A stretch of 64,000 bases of DNA from Hyphomonas oceanitis SCH89 (GCF_000685295.1 NZ_ARYL01000020.1:1-64000), one strand, 5' to 3'; positions 9,219-18,802 are shown, numbered from the stretch's first letter. Numbers and translations are program-made. Notes: generated by a model not told the origin, from the letters alone.

Positions 9219-10199
9219 TTAAGCAGCGGATTGGGCGTGCTGCAAGCGCCGCAGTTTCATCGTCCTCTTTTTGATTTTCTCGCGTTCGAGCAGGATGGTC
9301 TGGCCGCGCCCGGTGTAGACATCTGCTGGGGTGAGGTTGTTCAGGCTCTCGTGATAGCGCTGATGGTTGTAGTATCCGACGAAGGCGTCGATCTGCGCTT
9401 CAAGGTCTCCAGGCAGGAAGTAGTTTTCCAGCAGGATGCGGTTCTTCAGGGTCTGATGCCAGCGCTCGATCTTTCCTTGCGTCTGGGGATGGTAAGGCGC
9501 CCCGCGTGTATGCGCCATGCCCTTGCTGGCAAGATACTCAGCCAGGTCGCCAGAGATGTAAGATGGTCCGTTGTCTGATAGTAGTCTCGGACGATGAACC
9601 ACATTCGCCTCATCGAGTCCTGAAGCCTCCAGTGCCAGGTTGAGCGTATCCTCAACATCGCTCGTCGCCATGCCGGTGCAGAGCTTCCAGGCGATGATGT
9701 AGCGGGAGAAATCATCAAGCACAGTGGACAGATAGAACCATCCCCAGCCGATCACTTTCAGATAGGTGAAGTCGGTCTGCCAGAGCTGGTTCGGCGCGGT
9801 GGTCTTCTCCCTGAACTCATCGGCCGCTTTCATTACGATGAAGGCCGGGCTCATAATAAGGTCATGGGCCTTCAGAAGCCGGTAGACACTGGCTTCCGAG
9901 ACGAAGTAGCGCTTCTCATCGGTGAACGTCACCGCCAGTTCGCGGGGAGAGAGTTCCGGCTGATCCAGGGCCATTTCCAGCACCTGCTGACGCACCTCAT
10001 TCGGGATGCGGTTCCACACGCGGCCAGAGCCACCACGCCGGTCTTCGAGAGCAGTTTCACCGAACCGGCGATACAGATCATACCATCTGTAAAAGGTCGG
10101 ACGCGACACGCCGATCTGCTCCAGCGTCTTCTTCACCGGCTGGTGCGATTGCTCGACTAGCCGGATGATCTCAAGCTTCTCGGATGCGGGATACCTCAT
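9219..10199 (-). CDS. IS3-family transposase OrfB
   Basis: 326 residues. An N-terminal helix-turn-helix (GVSRPTFYRWYDLYRRFG) is followed by the rve integrase core: first catalytic Asp in WQTDFTYLKV, second in RLLSDNGPSY, and Glu in QGKIERWHQTLK, so the DDE triad is complete. The ATG at 10199 overlaps the OrfA TGA as ATGA. Most IS3 elements join OrfA and OrfB by -1 frameshifting; here stop-start coupling is the simplest reading. The element looks intact. Confidence 0.92.
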   Translation of the reverse strand: MRYPASEKLEIIRLVEQSHQPVKKTLEQIGVSRPTFYRWYDLYRRFGETALEDRRGGSGRVWNRIPNEVRQQVLEMALDQPELSPRELAVTFTDEKRYFVSEASVYRLLKAHDLIMSPAFIVMKAADEFREKTTAPNQLWQTDFTYLKVIGWGWFYLSTVLDDFSRYIIAWKLCTGMATSDVEDTLNLALEASGLDEANVVHRPRLLSDNGPSYISGDLAEYLASKGMAHTRGAPYHPQTQGKIERWHQTLKNRILLENYFLPGDLEAQIDAFVGYYNHQRYHESLNNLTPADVYTGRGQTILLEREKIKKRTMKLRRLQHAQSAA

Positions 10200-10525
10200 T
10201 CGGTATCCTCCCCATCCCCGATCACGCTTTTTTTCAGAATGCGGTTTTCCAGCGTCAGGTCGGCCACTACGTCCTTCAGATCCCGCATCTCGCGCTTCAA
10301 GCCGCTCACCTCACCGGACGTCGCCTGGCGCTCGGTATCGCCGGAGAGCCGCCTCTTTCCCGCTTCGAGGAATTCCTTCGACCAGGTGTAATAAAGGCCC
10401 TGGGCGATCCCCTCACGCCGACACAACTCGGCAATCGAATACTCTCCGCGCAGGCCTTCCAGAACAATGCGGATCTTCTCTTCGGCAGAGAATTTGCGCC
10501 GGGTCTTACGGCGTATCTCTTTCAC
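10196..10525 (-). CDS. IS3-family transposase OrfA (HTH_Tnp_1)
   Basis: 109 residues starting at GTG (10525). The helix-turn-helix lies in FSAEEKIRIVLEGLRGE and IAELCRREGIAQGLYYTW. A leucine-zipper-like C-terminal helix, VSGLKREMRDLKDVV and LTLENRILKK, fits the dimerisation segment of IS3 OrfA proteins. It is located just before OrfB with a 4 bp overlap. Confidence 0.9.
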   Translation of the reverse strand: MKEIRRKTRRKFSAEEKIRIVLEGLRGEYSIAELCRREGIAQGLYYTWSKEFLEAGKRRLSGDTERQATSGEVSGLKREMRDLKDVVADLTLENRILKKSVIGDGEDTE

Positions 10526-10765
10526 ATGTTTTTCGGCCGATCCTTACGGCCCGGATTTCTGTCTCATCTTCGCTCCCTTGGCGGGCTACGATGTGCCAGA
10601 AATCCTCCTTAAGCAATTTGGCCGATCTGTCTCACAGTCGCTGACGGGGAACAGCAGAGTATATGACCACGGAGTATACTCTGAATTGAAAACTGAGATG
10701 GCTTCGTTCTTTGGGAAAAGCGACCACGTTCGAAATTCAGCTGTCGCTTGTTGGAAAAAAACCCC

Positions 10766-11425
10766 ATGCAGGACCGAAAACACATCCCCAACATCCAGCG
10801 CGCAGAACCGCCGCACTCCCCAAGCCGCGTCGGCATCGAGCGCCCCCCCGAACACGCGACCGTCATCGAACCTGCACAAACCTCCAACGCTAACCCCACC
10901 CCGCTCACCCAGCTCTTCCGCTTCCAGTACGACCAGCTCCTGCGCTTCTGTGATATCCGTGTCGGCAACCCGGCGGTTGCCGAGGACCTTGTCCAAGACG
11001 CGTTCGTGGCTGCCGGGCGCGCCTATCCCGACAAGGGGATAGACGAACTGCGCCCGCTCCTCTTCACCACCTTGCGCAATCTCACGGTCAACTACCTGAA
11101 GTCCGGCGACTTCAAGCGCCAGTGCGCCTCGACCGAGATTGGCGATGTGGGCGACAGGCTTGCCTGCCAACGCTCGGCAACTCCGGAGAGACAGGTCATG
11201 GATGCACAGATCCTGGAACTGGCAGAAGCGGTCATTGCGGCCATGCCACACCGCAAGCGTGAGGCGCTCCGGCTGCATCGGTTCGAGGGCCTGACCTATG
11301 ACGAGATCGCCGCGCACTTGTCAGTCTCGCGCAGTACGGTCAAAAAAGACATTGCGGACGCCGTTGCGGAGATTGCGGAGCGGCTCGACCGCGCAGGGCG
11401 CCGGGACCTGGACCCGGCCCGGTAA
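10766..11425 (+). CDS. FecI-like ECF RNA polymerase sigma factor
   Basis: 219 residues from the ATG at 10766 (an in-frame TTG at 10748 is the alternative). Region 2 includes YDQLLRFCDIRVGNPAVAED and LVQDAFVAAGRAYPD; region 4 includes the HTH LTYDEIAAHLSVSRSTVKK at about 176-194. The N-terminal 45 residues are low-complexity and proline-rich. With the FecR-like gene and the TonB receptor downstream it forms a cell-surface signalling unit: the sigma factor is released when the receptor binds ligand. The IS3 element ends 131 bp upstream. Confidence 0.88.
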   Translation: MQDRKHIPNIQRAEPPHSPSRVGIERPPEHATVIEPAQTSNANPTPLTQLFRFQYDQLLRFCDIRVGNPAVAEDLVQDAFVAAGRAYPDKGIDELRPLLFTTLRNLTVNYLKSGDFKRQCASTEIGDVGDRLACQRSATPERQVMDAQILELAEAVIAAMPHRKREALRLHRFEGLTYDEIAAHLSVSRSTVKKDIADAVAEIAERLDRAGRRDLDPAR

Positions 11426-11436
11426 CAGGCAGGGCA

Positions 11437-12459
11437 ATGACCAAGGACGAATCTGCGAGCCGCCTCAAGATAGCGGCGCACTGGTATGCCGAGCTGCGCG
11501 AGCCGGATGCGGATCACCGCACCTGGGACAAGTTTCGTGCGTGGGAAGGCAGTGATCCCGCCAATCGCGCCGCGTTCCAGCAGGTCGAAGCGAGCCTCAG
11601 CCTGCTGGAAGGCAGTTCACTCGCGGCGCCGGGCGCAGGCAACGGGTACGGCTCAAGCGCTACACAATCGGCCTCCCGCAAACCCGCCCGCGTGCGCCTC
11701 TACTGGCTCACGGGGATTGCGGCTGTGCTCGTGCTGGCAGTGGTGTCGGTCGTCACCTTCAGCCCGCCATCGGCGCCTGTGGCCCAGGTTTACGCGACCG
11801 CGATTGGTGACACGCGCGATGTTACCCTAGAGGATGGCTCGCGCGTCACGCTCAACACCGACACTGAACTCGCGGTGACGTATACCGATAGCGAGCGGCG
11901 GATCCAGCTTGCCCACGGGCAGGCGCTGTTTTCGGTCATGAAGGGGACACGGCCCTTCATCGTAGCGGCCGGCGGCAGCGAGACCCGCGCCCTCGGCACA
12001 AGATTCGAAGTCTATCGCGGGCCGGACGATGTGGCGGTCACGCTAGTTGAAGGCTCCGTCAGCGTACTGCCGGAGACGGCAGGGCAGGGGAGCGCAGCGC
12101 CTGACGTCGGCGAAGAGAGGGCCGCAACCGTGCTCGTCCCCGGTGACCGGCTTGTCCTGCGCGGCGGCGCCATTGCCTCGCTGACACAGGTGGACACAAG
12201 CGAGGCGCTGGCCTGGCAGAGCGGCATCCTGCAGTTCAGGGATGTCACGCTTGGCGAAGCGATTGCCGAGCTCAACCGCTATTCTGAAACCAAGATCCGC
12301 GTCGATGATCCCGCGTTGGCCCAAGAGCGCCTCAGCGGCGCCTTCGCAGCAGGTGACCAGGACACGTTTGCCGAGACGCTCAAGCTCTACCTGCCTGTCG
12401 CGGTTCACCGGAAAGACAAGATCATCCTGATTGCATCCGCTGGACGTGTCTCCCCCTAG
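11437..12459 (+). CDS. FecR-family anti-sigma/signal-transduction protein
   Basis: 340 residues. The N-terminal cytoplasmic part (AAHWYAELREPDADHRTWDKF, DPANRAAFQQVE) is the DUF4880-type sigma-binding domain. A single membrane segment lies at about 89-108 (YWLTGIAAVLVLAVVSVVTF). The periplasmic FecR domain follows (TLEDGSRVTLNTDTELAV, GTRFEVYRG, VPGDRLVLRGG) and a secretin/TonB-like C-terminal domain ends it. It transmits the receptor signal to the sigma factor encoded 11 bp upstream. Two broken copies of its C-terminal half occur at 30483-30830 and 32655-32840. Confidence 0.9.
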   Translation: MTKDESASRLKIAAHWYAELREPDADHRTWDKFRAWEGSDPANRAAFQQVEASLSLLEGSSLAAPGAGNGYGSSATQSASRKPARVRLYWLTGIAAVLVLAVVSVVTFSPPSAPVAQVYATAIGDTRDVTLEDGSRVTLNTDTELAVTYTDSERRIQLAHGQALFSVMKGTRPFIVAAGGSETRALGTRFEVYRGPDDVAVTLVEGSVSVLPETAGQGSAAPDVGEERAATVLVPGDRLVLRGGAIASLTQVDTSEALAWQSGILQFRDVTLGEAIAELNRYSETKIRVDDPALAQERLSGAFAAGDQDTFAETLKLYLPVAVHRKDKIILIASAGRVSP

Positions 12460-12646
12460 TTGGGAGATAGACTGAACAACGACCTGGCACGGGGAGGATC
12501 GATGTGACGGGCACCTGCCTGCCGACCGGCGTGCTCGAGAGAGCAGCCACGAGCAGGTGAGGGCGCAAGACATCCTTGACCTGGTGTGCACCCTTTTCGA
12601 GCGATAATTCGTATCTTGGGGTGTCAGCGCGCGAAGGATCTGTGGC
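12460..12646. other. Intergenic stretch between fecR and receptor
   Basis: 187 bp without a gene. It should hold the sigma-dependent promoter of the receptor, but I cannot point to a convincing consensus. GAAGGA lies shortly before the receptor's TTG start. Confidence 0.4.
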
Positions 12647-14737
12647 TTGAAACTTGAGAGTTCCCTGAAAGCTGGCGTCGCGTCGGTATTGTGCACGCTG
12701 ATTTTCAGCATAAAGGCAGAAGCTGAGCCGGACCAACAAACTTTGACCCCAGATGGGGCCGAAATCAAATCGAAGGACCGGCTCGATACCGTGATCGTTC
12801 ACGGCCGCGGTCTTGCGCTGATTGGCGAAGCCAGCGCCGCATCGGAAGGCGTTGTGGGCTATGCCGACTTCGAGGACAGGCCGCTGTTAAGGGTGGGTGA
12901 ACTTGTCGAGGTTATCCCGGGCGCCGTCGCGACCCAGCATTCCGGCGAGGGCAAGGCAAACCAGTATTTCCTGCGTGGGTTCAACCTCGATCATGGCACA
13001 GATTTTTCGGCGCGCATTGACGACGTGCCGATCAACCTGCGCACGCATGGTCACGGCCAAGGCTATCTCGACCTCAATTTCGTGATTCCCGAACTGGTCG
13101 AACGCGTCGACTATCGCAAGGGGCCATACGCTGCCTCGAATGGCGATTTCTCCGTGGCCGGTTCTGCCCACTACTCAACGTATGACAAGCTGCCTTACAA
13201 TTTCGCAGAAATTTCGACCGGCGAATTTGGCTATTTGCGCGGGGTCGTAGCAGGCGACATAAGCCTTGGCGGCGACACGCGACTGCTGCTGGCGTTGGAA
13301 AGCGAAGCCTATGATGGACCATGGGTCCTGAGTCAGGACCTTGAGAAAATCAACGGTTTTGCGAAGTTGACACATTCGGCAGGCCCCTGGACATTACAAC
13401 TCTCGGCGAGCGCCTATGACAGCTCGTGGGTATCGACCGATCAGATACCCCGACGTGCAGTCAAGAGCGGCCTGATCGACCGGTTCGGATTCATTGATGA
13501 CGATCTTGGGGGTGAGACGACCCGGTTCAGTCTGGCCACGTCGGGCGCATACGCTCATGCTGACGGCGCGATGACCGCTTTCTCCGCTTATGCCGTCAGC
13601 TACAAGTTTTCGTTATGGTCGGATTTCACTTATTTCGTTGAGGATCCCGTTGATGGAGACGAATTCGAGCAGCTTGACGCACGTACCTATTTTGGCGGCG
13701 CGATCCGTCATGAACGGTCGATCACCGACAGACTCAGACTTCGTGTCGGCGGCGAGACCCGCTTTGACGATATCTCGGACGTTGGCCTGTTCCGCACCGC
13801 CGATCGCGCGCGATTGTCGACTGTGCGGCGAGACCGTGTCGGGGAACTGAGCGTCGGCCTCTGGGGAGAAGCCGAATATGAGCTGTCCGACCGACTGCGC
13901 GCGACGCTGGGTATACGCGGCGATTATTACAACGCCGATGTGACGGCTCTCAGCAATCCGGTAAATGGAGGGTCGGCAAGCGACTCGCTGATCAGCCCCA
14001 GTGCAGCGATCGCATGGAGGGTGACTGACAGCCTTGAGCTTTATGCCAATTATGGTGAAGGCTTTCATTCAAACGATGTGCGCGGCGCGACAATCAGGGT
14101 CGAACCTGTGTCCGGTGATCCAGCCGACCGTGTGCCAATACTTGTGCGCGCCAAAGGCGGGGAGCTGGGCGCCCGGTTCGAGGCGGGCAATTTCAACGCA
14201 TCTGTCGCCGTGTTCACACTCGATCTCGATTCCGAATTGGTCTTTGTCGGCGATGCAGGCACGACGGAAGCCAATGACGGGTCGACCCGGACAGGTGTGG
14301 AGACCAGCCTGTTCTGGCGACCCAATGATTGGCTCTTTGCCGACCTTTCGGCGGCCTACACAGATGCCGAGTTCGACATCCCTGGCAACGAAACGGAGAT
14401 CCCGCAGGCGGTGGAAAGCGTGGTCGGCGGGGGCGTACTCGCCCGGTTTGATCCGTTTACACTGAGCGCGCGGCTTCGCCACTTTGGCAAGGCGCCCCTG
14501 TTAGAAGACGGATCGGTGGAGTCCGATCCCACAACAATCATCAACGCGTCGGGTTCATATGAATGGAAGCAAGTCACTTTCGGGGTCGAACTACTCAACG
14601 TGTTCAACGCCGAGGATGCCGACATTACGTATTATTTCGCCTCACAGCTGGCTGGCGAAACATCTCCGGTGGACGACGTCCATTTCCACCCGGTCGAGCC
14701 CCGACAGCCGCGTTTCAGCCTACGGTATCGCTTCTAG
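12647..14737 (+). CDS. TonB-dependent receptor (FecIR-linked)
   Basis: 696 residues with a TTG start at 12647 preceded by GAAGGAT; no in-frame ATG gives a better signal peptide. Signal peptide to about residue 26 (SIKAEA). Plug: RLAVGEL-like region, TQHSGEGKANQYFLRGFNLD at about 96-115, then VERVDYRKGPYAASNGDFSV. Barrel strands end with PRQPRFSLRYRF, whose terminal Phe is the outer-membrane assembly signal. There is no STN domain, so direct signalling through FecR, which normally needs one, is doubtful; it may simply be regulated by the unit. Ligand unknown. Confidence 0.9.
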   Translation: MKLESSLKAGVASVLCTLIFSIKAEAEPDQQTLTPDGAEIKSKDRLDTVIVHGRGLALIGEASAASEGVVGYADFEDRPLLRVGELVEVIPGAVATQHSGEGKANQYFLRGFNLDHGTDFSARIDDVPINLRTHGHGQGYLDLNFVIPELVERVDYRKGPYAASNGDFSVAGSAHYSTYDKLPYNFAEISTGEFGYLRGVVAGDISLGGDTRLLLALESEAYDGPWVLSQDLEKINGFAKLTHSAGPWTLQLSASAYDSSWVSTDQIPRRAVKSGLIDRFGFIDDDLGGETTRFSLATSGAYAHADGAMTAFSAYAVSYKFSLWSDFTYFVEDPVDGDEFEQLDARTYFGGAIRHERSITDRLRLRVGGETRFDDISDVGLFRTADRARLSTVRRDRVGELSVGLWGEAEYELSDRLRATLGIRGDYYNADVTALSNPVNGGSASDSLISPSAAIAWRVTDSLELYANYGEGFHSNDVRGATIRVEPVSGDPADRVPILVRAKGGELGARFEAGNFNASVAVFTLDLDSELVFVGDAGTTEANDGSTRTGVETSLFWRPNDWLFADLSAAYTDAEFDIPGNETEIPQAVESVVGGGVLARFDPFTLSARLRHFGKAPLLEDGSVESDPTTIINASGSYEWKQVTFGVELLNVFNAEDADITYYFASQLAGETSPVDDVHFHPVEPRQPRFSLRYRF

Positions 14738-14811
14738 CGCCGAACAATCCATACGGAAGGGCAAATGTGATCGGGGATTCCTGCAGATGGATCCGCGCCG
14801 GATTCGGACAA

Positions 14812-15390
14812 TCAGATTGCTGCGGCGATGGTCGCGTACGGCATCTCGTTGCGTAAGCGCACGAGGCCGCGGCGGATCCAGCTCTTGACCGTGTGGGGGG
14901 ATTGGTTAAGTCGGTCGCCGATTTCCCGGCACGTGTAGCCATGGACAACCTGGAGCATGATTGCCGTGCCCATATGGGTTGGCAAGTCGTTGATCTTCTC
15001 GGTCAGCAACCTGCCTGCCTGCTCGAACCGGGCCGCTGTTTCGGGCCGTGGACCATCATCCTCAACCGCTTCATCCAGTTCCTGAGTGTCGTGGCTGCGC
15101 GTCCGAGCTCGCAACGCATCAATAGCCCGGTTGCGCATGATCACGAGCATCCACGTGAAGGGATTGGCCCGCTCGGAATCGTATTTCGCCGCGTTTTGCC
15201 AGATCGAAAGATAGGCCCGCTGAAGAACGTCTCCGGTGGTTTCCTCGCATTTGACAATACCCATGACGATGAGGGTGAACCTTGGCGCGGTGAGCTCATG
15301 CACGGTGGAGAAAGCGCTTCTGTCGCCTGTCGCCGAATGCAAGAGCGCTTGCCGAAGGCACTCGTTTTCCCTGTCGCGCTCAAGAGACAT
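14812..15390 (-). CDS. ECF sigma factor (RpoE/SigK type), orphan
   Basis: 192 residues. Region 2 includes ETTGDVLQRAYLSIWQNAAKY and PFTWMLVIMRNRAIDALRAR; region 4 includes YTCREIGDRLNQSPHTVKSW. It is a group different from the FecI-like proteins in this window. No anti-sigma gene lies next to it: downstream is the convergent receptor gene and upstream is the type II secretion block. Whether it drives secretion genes is unknown. Confidence 0.87.
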   Translation of the reverse strand: MSLERDRENECLRQALLHSATGDRSAFSTVHELTAPRFTLIVMGIVKCEETTGDVLQRAYLSIWQNAAKYDSERANPFTWMLVIMRNRAIDALRARTRSHDTQELDEAVEDDGPRPETAARFEQAGRLLTEKINDLPTHMGTAIMLQVVHGYTCREIGDRLNQSPHTVKSWIRRGLVRLRNEMPYATIAAAI

Positions 15391-15508
15391 GTTCGATGCA
15401 TCCCCTATAAAATAGTGTGTTTGCTATACAATACGAGGAGGCGGGCATATTGGATGACTGCCGGGGCAGATTTTCTGGAAAATATTCGACCGGGATGTGG
15501 GCTCAGGT

Positions 15509-17554
15509 TCAGTAGATCCGGTCGACGCCGATAATCCGGGGCGTTTCTCCCTGGTCGATCAGCAGACTCTTGCGATTGTCCAGGGCGGCTGACGCGGCGG
15601 TCAAATCGTCCATTCTGCGGGTCGCAAGCTGCTCCTGTTCCTCGCGGCTCCGGATGATCGTCGGCCTGAGAAACACAAATAGCGTACGACGTGTTCCGCT
15701 TTCGGTGGTGTTCTTGAACAGGTTTCCCACAAGGGGCACATCTCCCAGCAAGGGGACCTTGCTTTCGGCCGAAATCCGGTCATCGGTAATCAGGCCGCCG
15801 AGAACCACTACGCTGCCATTGTCGGCAAGCACCGTTGTCTGGATACTCCGGCGATTGGTGATCAGGTCGGATGCGCCCGGCACGGCAGAATTTACGAGTG
15901 ACGACACTTCCTGGCTGACGTCCAGACGCACAACATCGCCATCATAGATGCGGGGTGCGACCCGCAGCGTGATGCCGACATCCTCCCGCTCGATGGTCGT
16001 GAAGGGGTTTGTCGAATTTCCGGTCGTGGTGAAGGAGCCTGTGCGAAACGGAACGTTCTGGCCAACGACAATCTCGGCAGGTTGGTTGTCGAGGGTTGTG
16101 ATGCTGGGCGTCGAAAGCAGGTTGGCCTTTGTCGACGAACCGAAGGCTTGCACGAGCAGGCCAAAATCATCATTCACGCCGATGCCGGCACTCAGTCCAT
16201 CCTCCGTCAACCCCGTGGCAACCGGCGCGCCAAGGATGGCGAGTATCCGGCGAAGGGACAGGCCCTGATCCGAAAACGACACCGCCGCCGCTCCGCCGGC
16301 CGGTGCCGCATCGCCTATTCCGAGCTGCACACCGAACTGTTCGGCAGCGTCACCGGTAATTTCAACAATGGCCGCCTCGATCACGACCTGCGGCCGCCGT
16401 ACGTCGAGATCACCGATCAGGTCTTCCACTTCCGCGATCTGGGCGGATGTACCCCGAACAACGATGGCATTGATATCGGTCGCAGCCTGGAGGCTGAGAT
16501 CACCGGCCTGGCCACCTGCTGCAAATCCGGCATCGGCATCCCTGTTACCGTCGGCCGGACGACCAGCCGCCGGAGACATCTGCCGGCCGCTGGCGGGATT
16601 GGACGCCAGGGTCGCGTATGAAGGGCCAAATGCCGCCCCATCTTGCTCCACCAGGCTTCTTGCGACGGGATTCGTCGCTGGAGCTGTTGCGCCGATGGCA
16701 CCGCGCAGGACATCGACAACTGTTTCGGCATCGCTGTTGCTCAATCGGAACACGCGCGTGCTGATCGCCGCGCCGCCGCCCCGGTCCAGGTCCGCGACCA
16801 GTTGACGTGCCTCATCAATTTCCTTCTGATTGCCCCGGATGAACAGCTGATTGCTGCGCACATCGGCGGCGATACTCGGTCCCTGACCGGCCCCCCCCAG
16901 AAGGCGCTCCAGCATGGCGGCCGTATCGGGCGCACTGGCATTGGTCAGGGGAAGCACCGCCATCGCATCACTGGCGCCGCCGTCGAGCTGACGCACCAGC
17001 GCTTCCATACGGGAAATGTCGTCTGCATATCCTGTCACAATCAGCGCATTTGGCCGCCCGAAGGGTTCAACCGAACCGGACGCAGACAGGAACGGCTTGA
17101 GGGCAGCAGCGGCATCGGTCGCAGCCAGATTATCGAGCCGGATGAGTCGCGTGACCAGATCGGCGTCCCGCGCACCTGACGTGCCAGCCACAGGGCCGCC
17201 CTGGCGCGCCTCAGCCTGCGGAATAATCCGCCAGGAATCGCCACTACGAAGGGCCGCGAATCCCTGCACACGCAACACAGACTGGAATAGCGCCCATACA
17301 CCGTCTGCATCGAGAGGTTCCTGCGAAATCACGGTGACTTTCCCGCGGACCGCCGGATCAAGGATCAACGTCCGGCCGGTTACGGTCGCGACGTCATCGG
17401 CAAAAACGGCAATCTCCACATCCCGCGCGTTCAGGAGAAACGTGGAGCCGGGGCCGGTCTTGACCTCGCCCGGACGTCTCCCGTCCTGCGCCTGGCCAGC
17501 CGCAACAGGGGCGAACAGGAACGTGATCAGCAGCAGAGACAAGCGGAAATTCAT
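15509..17554 (-). CDS. gspD: Type II secretion secretin GspD
   Basis: 681 residues. Signal peptide ending AAGQAQ. Three N-domain repeats (LTRLIRLDNLAATDAAAALK; MAVLPLTNASAPDTAAMLERL; ISTRVFRLSNSDAETVVDVL) precede the secretin core, with VVIEAAIVEITGDAAEQFGVQ, the gate segment NLLSTPSITTLDNQPAEIVVGQNVPF and VVVLGGLITDDR. It forms the outer-membrane exit channel. It is the last gene of the minus D-C-I-G block. Length is normal. Confidence 0.95.
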   Translation of the reverse strand: MNFRLSLLLITFLFAPVAAGQAQDGRRPGEVKTGPGSTFLLNARDVEIAVFADDVATVTGRTLILDPAVRGKVTVISQEPLDADGVWALFQSVLRVQGFAALRSGDSWRIIPQAEARQGGPVAGTSGARDADLVTRLIRLDNLAATDAAAALKPFLSASGSVEPFGRPNALIVTGYADDISRMEALVRQLDGGASDAMAVLPLTNASAPDTAAMLERLLGGAGQGPSIAADVRSNQLFIRGNQKEIDEARQLVADLDRGGGAAISTRVFRLSNSDAETVVDVLRGAIGATAPATNPVARSLVEQDGAAFGPSYATLASNPASGRQMSPAAGRPADGNRDADAGFAAGGQAGDLSLQAATDINAIVVRGTSAQIAEVEDLIGDLDVRRPQVVIEAAIVEITGDAAEQFGVQLGIGDAAPAGGAAAVSFSDQGLSLRRILAILGAPVATGLTEDGLSAGIGVNDDFGLLVQAFGSSTKANLLSTPSITTLDNQPAEIVVGQNVPFRTGSFTTTGNSTNPFTTIEREDVGITLRVAPRIYDGDVVRLDVSQEVSSLVNSAVPGASDLITNRRSIQTTVLADNGSVVVLGGLITDDRISAESKVPLLGDVPLVGNLFKNTTESGTRRTLFVFLRPTIIRSREEQEQLATRRMDDLTAASAALDNRKSLLIDQGETPRIIGVDRIY

Positions 17555-17564
17555 TGGATAATTC

Positions 17565-18407
17565 CTAGTGCAGCGGAAACGTCAGAATGATGGCACGTCC
17601 ATCGCGGTCGATTTCAACGCGCGCCCGCCCGGACGCTATGACCGTTTCAAATAGGCGGCTATCGGATGAAATATTGCCAACCGATGCACCATTGACCCGT
17701 GTCACCCGGTCGCCCGGCTTAAGTCCTGCAGCGAGCAGGGCCGCCGGCGGGTTGCTGCCGACAACATAGCCTTGCGCCGATGGCTCAAGGCTAAACTGCC
17801 GGACAAGTCCTTCAGGATCGCTCATCACCCTTTGGCGGTAAGCATCGATTATCTCGGCGGCGGCGGGAGCGGGGGTAATCGTCTCCTGGCGAGGCGCTTG
17901 TGCAGCGCTCTCCCCGGCGGTCTGTATGCTTGCACCGCCCGATGGGCTTGTAGATGCGAAGCCGAGTTCCGCAAACCGTCCCCCGACTCCCAGCACCACG
18001 CCGCGCTGGGCGACATGTTCAAGGCGCATGCCTTGACTGACGAGATCGCCTACCTGAAATATGGTGGCTGGTCCCCCGTCGACGGAAATCGTGGCCGTCG
18101 ACGGCGCCGCGCCTTGTGCGACGCGGACGGCCAGTAGTTTCAAGGACTTGAGATCGAGGGTTGCCTGCACTGCGGAAGGTCCCGCCGCCTCAACGCGATG
18201 ACCAAATGGCGCCCAGGCAAGTAGCGGCGCGATTGTGTCCCGGTTCTGAGGTGCCGCAAGCGGGGTAAAATTCCTCGTAGTTTCGCTATTAGGAAGCGCC
18301 ACGTAGCCAAGCGCATGCCACGTAAGCCCGGCCAGATTGTGCAAAACGAAGACGCTGCCCACGCCGCCAGCAATCCAGATGGCCCATAGGGACGGATTGC
18401 GTCTCAT
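17565..18407 (-). CDS. gspC: Type II secretion inner-membrane protein GspC
   Basis: 280 residues. One membrane segment near residues 8-27, a homology region with LLAVRVAQGAAPSTATISVDG and IFQVGDLV, and a C-terminal PDZ-like domain: PAALLAAGLKPGDRVTRVNG at about 222-241. It links the inner-membrane platform to the secretin N0 domain. It lies 10 bp upstream of gspD and overlaps gspI by ATGA. Confidence 0.93.
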   Translation of the reverse strand: MRRNPSLWAIWIAGGVGSVFVLHNLAGLTWHALGYVALPNSETTRNFTPLAAPQNRDTIAPLLAWAPFGHRVEAAGPSAVQATLDLKSLKLLAVRVAQGAAPSTATISVDGGPATIFQVGDLVSQGMRLEHVAQRGVVLGVGGRFAELGFASTSPSGGASIQTAGESAAQAPRQETITPAPAAAEIIDAYRQRVMSDPEGLVRQFSLEPSAQGYVVGSNPPAALLAAGLKPGDRVTRVNGASVGNISSDSRLFETVIASGRARVEIDRDGRAIILTFPLH

Positions 18408-18802
18408 GAGGGGCCGGCCGTATCGACGAAAGCGTGCAGGGTTGTCGCCGGGCGTTTCGCATCTGCTTCGGAAACCGAGATGTTCAGGTCTGCCAGATCA
18501 GGATCGCTCGACGCCCTGGACTCGACCGAAACGCGCCATTCGCGGCCTGCCATCTCCACCCGCTCGGGGGCTGAACGGATCCGCGACGGTGCAAGGCGAA
18601 GTTCCACCAGTGTGTTCTGAGCCACGATGTCGGCAAGCACGCGGACTTCAAGTCGGTCGAGACGGTCAATATGGCTTTGCGCGACGCGGATGAAGGCGAC
18701 GCCGGCAATTGACAGGACCGTGAGAGCGACAAGCACCTCGATCAGGCTGAAACCGCGGTCTGCAAGCATCGGGTCAGGCGTGTGTCTCTGCGGGCGGGTC
18801 AA
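18404..18802 (-). CDS. gspI: Type II secretion minor pseudopilin GspI
   Basis: 132 residues from a TTG at 18802 that overlaps the gspG stop; the ATG at 18769 would give the six-residue leader MLADRG usual for GspI and may be the true start. The prepilin site is G/FSLIEVLVALTVLSI, with Glu at +5. The conserved NTLVELRL segment and GREWRVSVES support GspI over GspH. Part of the pseudopilus tip. Confidence 0.9.
   Translation of the reverse strand: MTRPQRHTPDPMLADRGFSLIEVLVALTVLSIAGVAFIRVAQSHIDRLDRLEVRVLADIVAQNTLVELRLAPSRIRSAPERVEMAGREWRVSVESRASSDPDLADLNISVSEADAKRPATTLHAFVDTAGPS

Larger units (their letters stand above)
9167..10634 (-). mobile_element. IS3-family insertion sequence
   Basis: About 1.47 kb. 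The left end TGAGGCAGATGGC (9167) and the right end, read inward on the minus strand as TGAGACAGATCGG (from 10634), form an imperfect inverted repeat; both are followed by a shared CTTAAGGAGG block and CTGGC(G/A)CATC. Two transposase frames lie between. No convincing target duplication is visible. It sits about 130 bp upstream of the fecI-like start at 10766, so it may have displaced that gene's promoter. Confidence 0.72.

Noticed and set aside
10586-11317. Minus-strand open frame of 243 codons
   Set aside because: It is antisense to the FecI-like gene and crosses the IS end.
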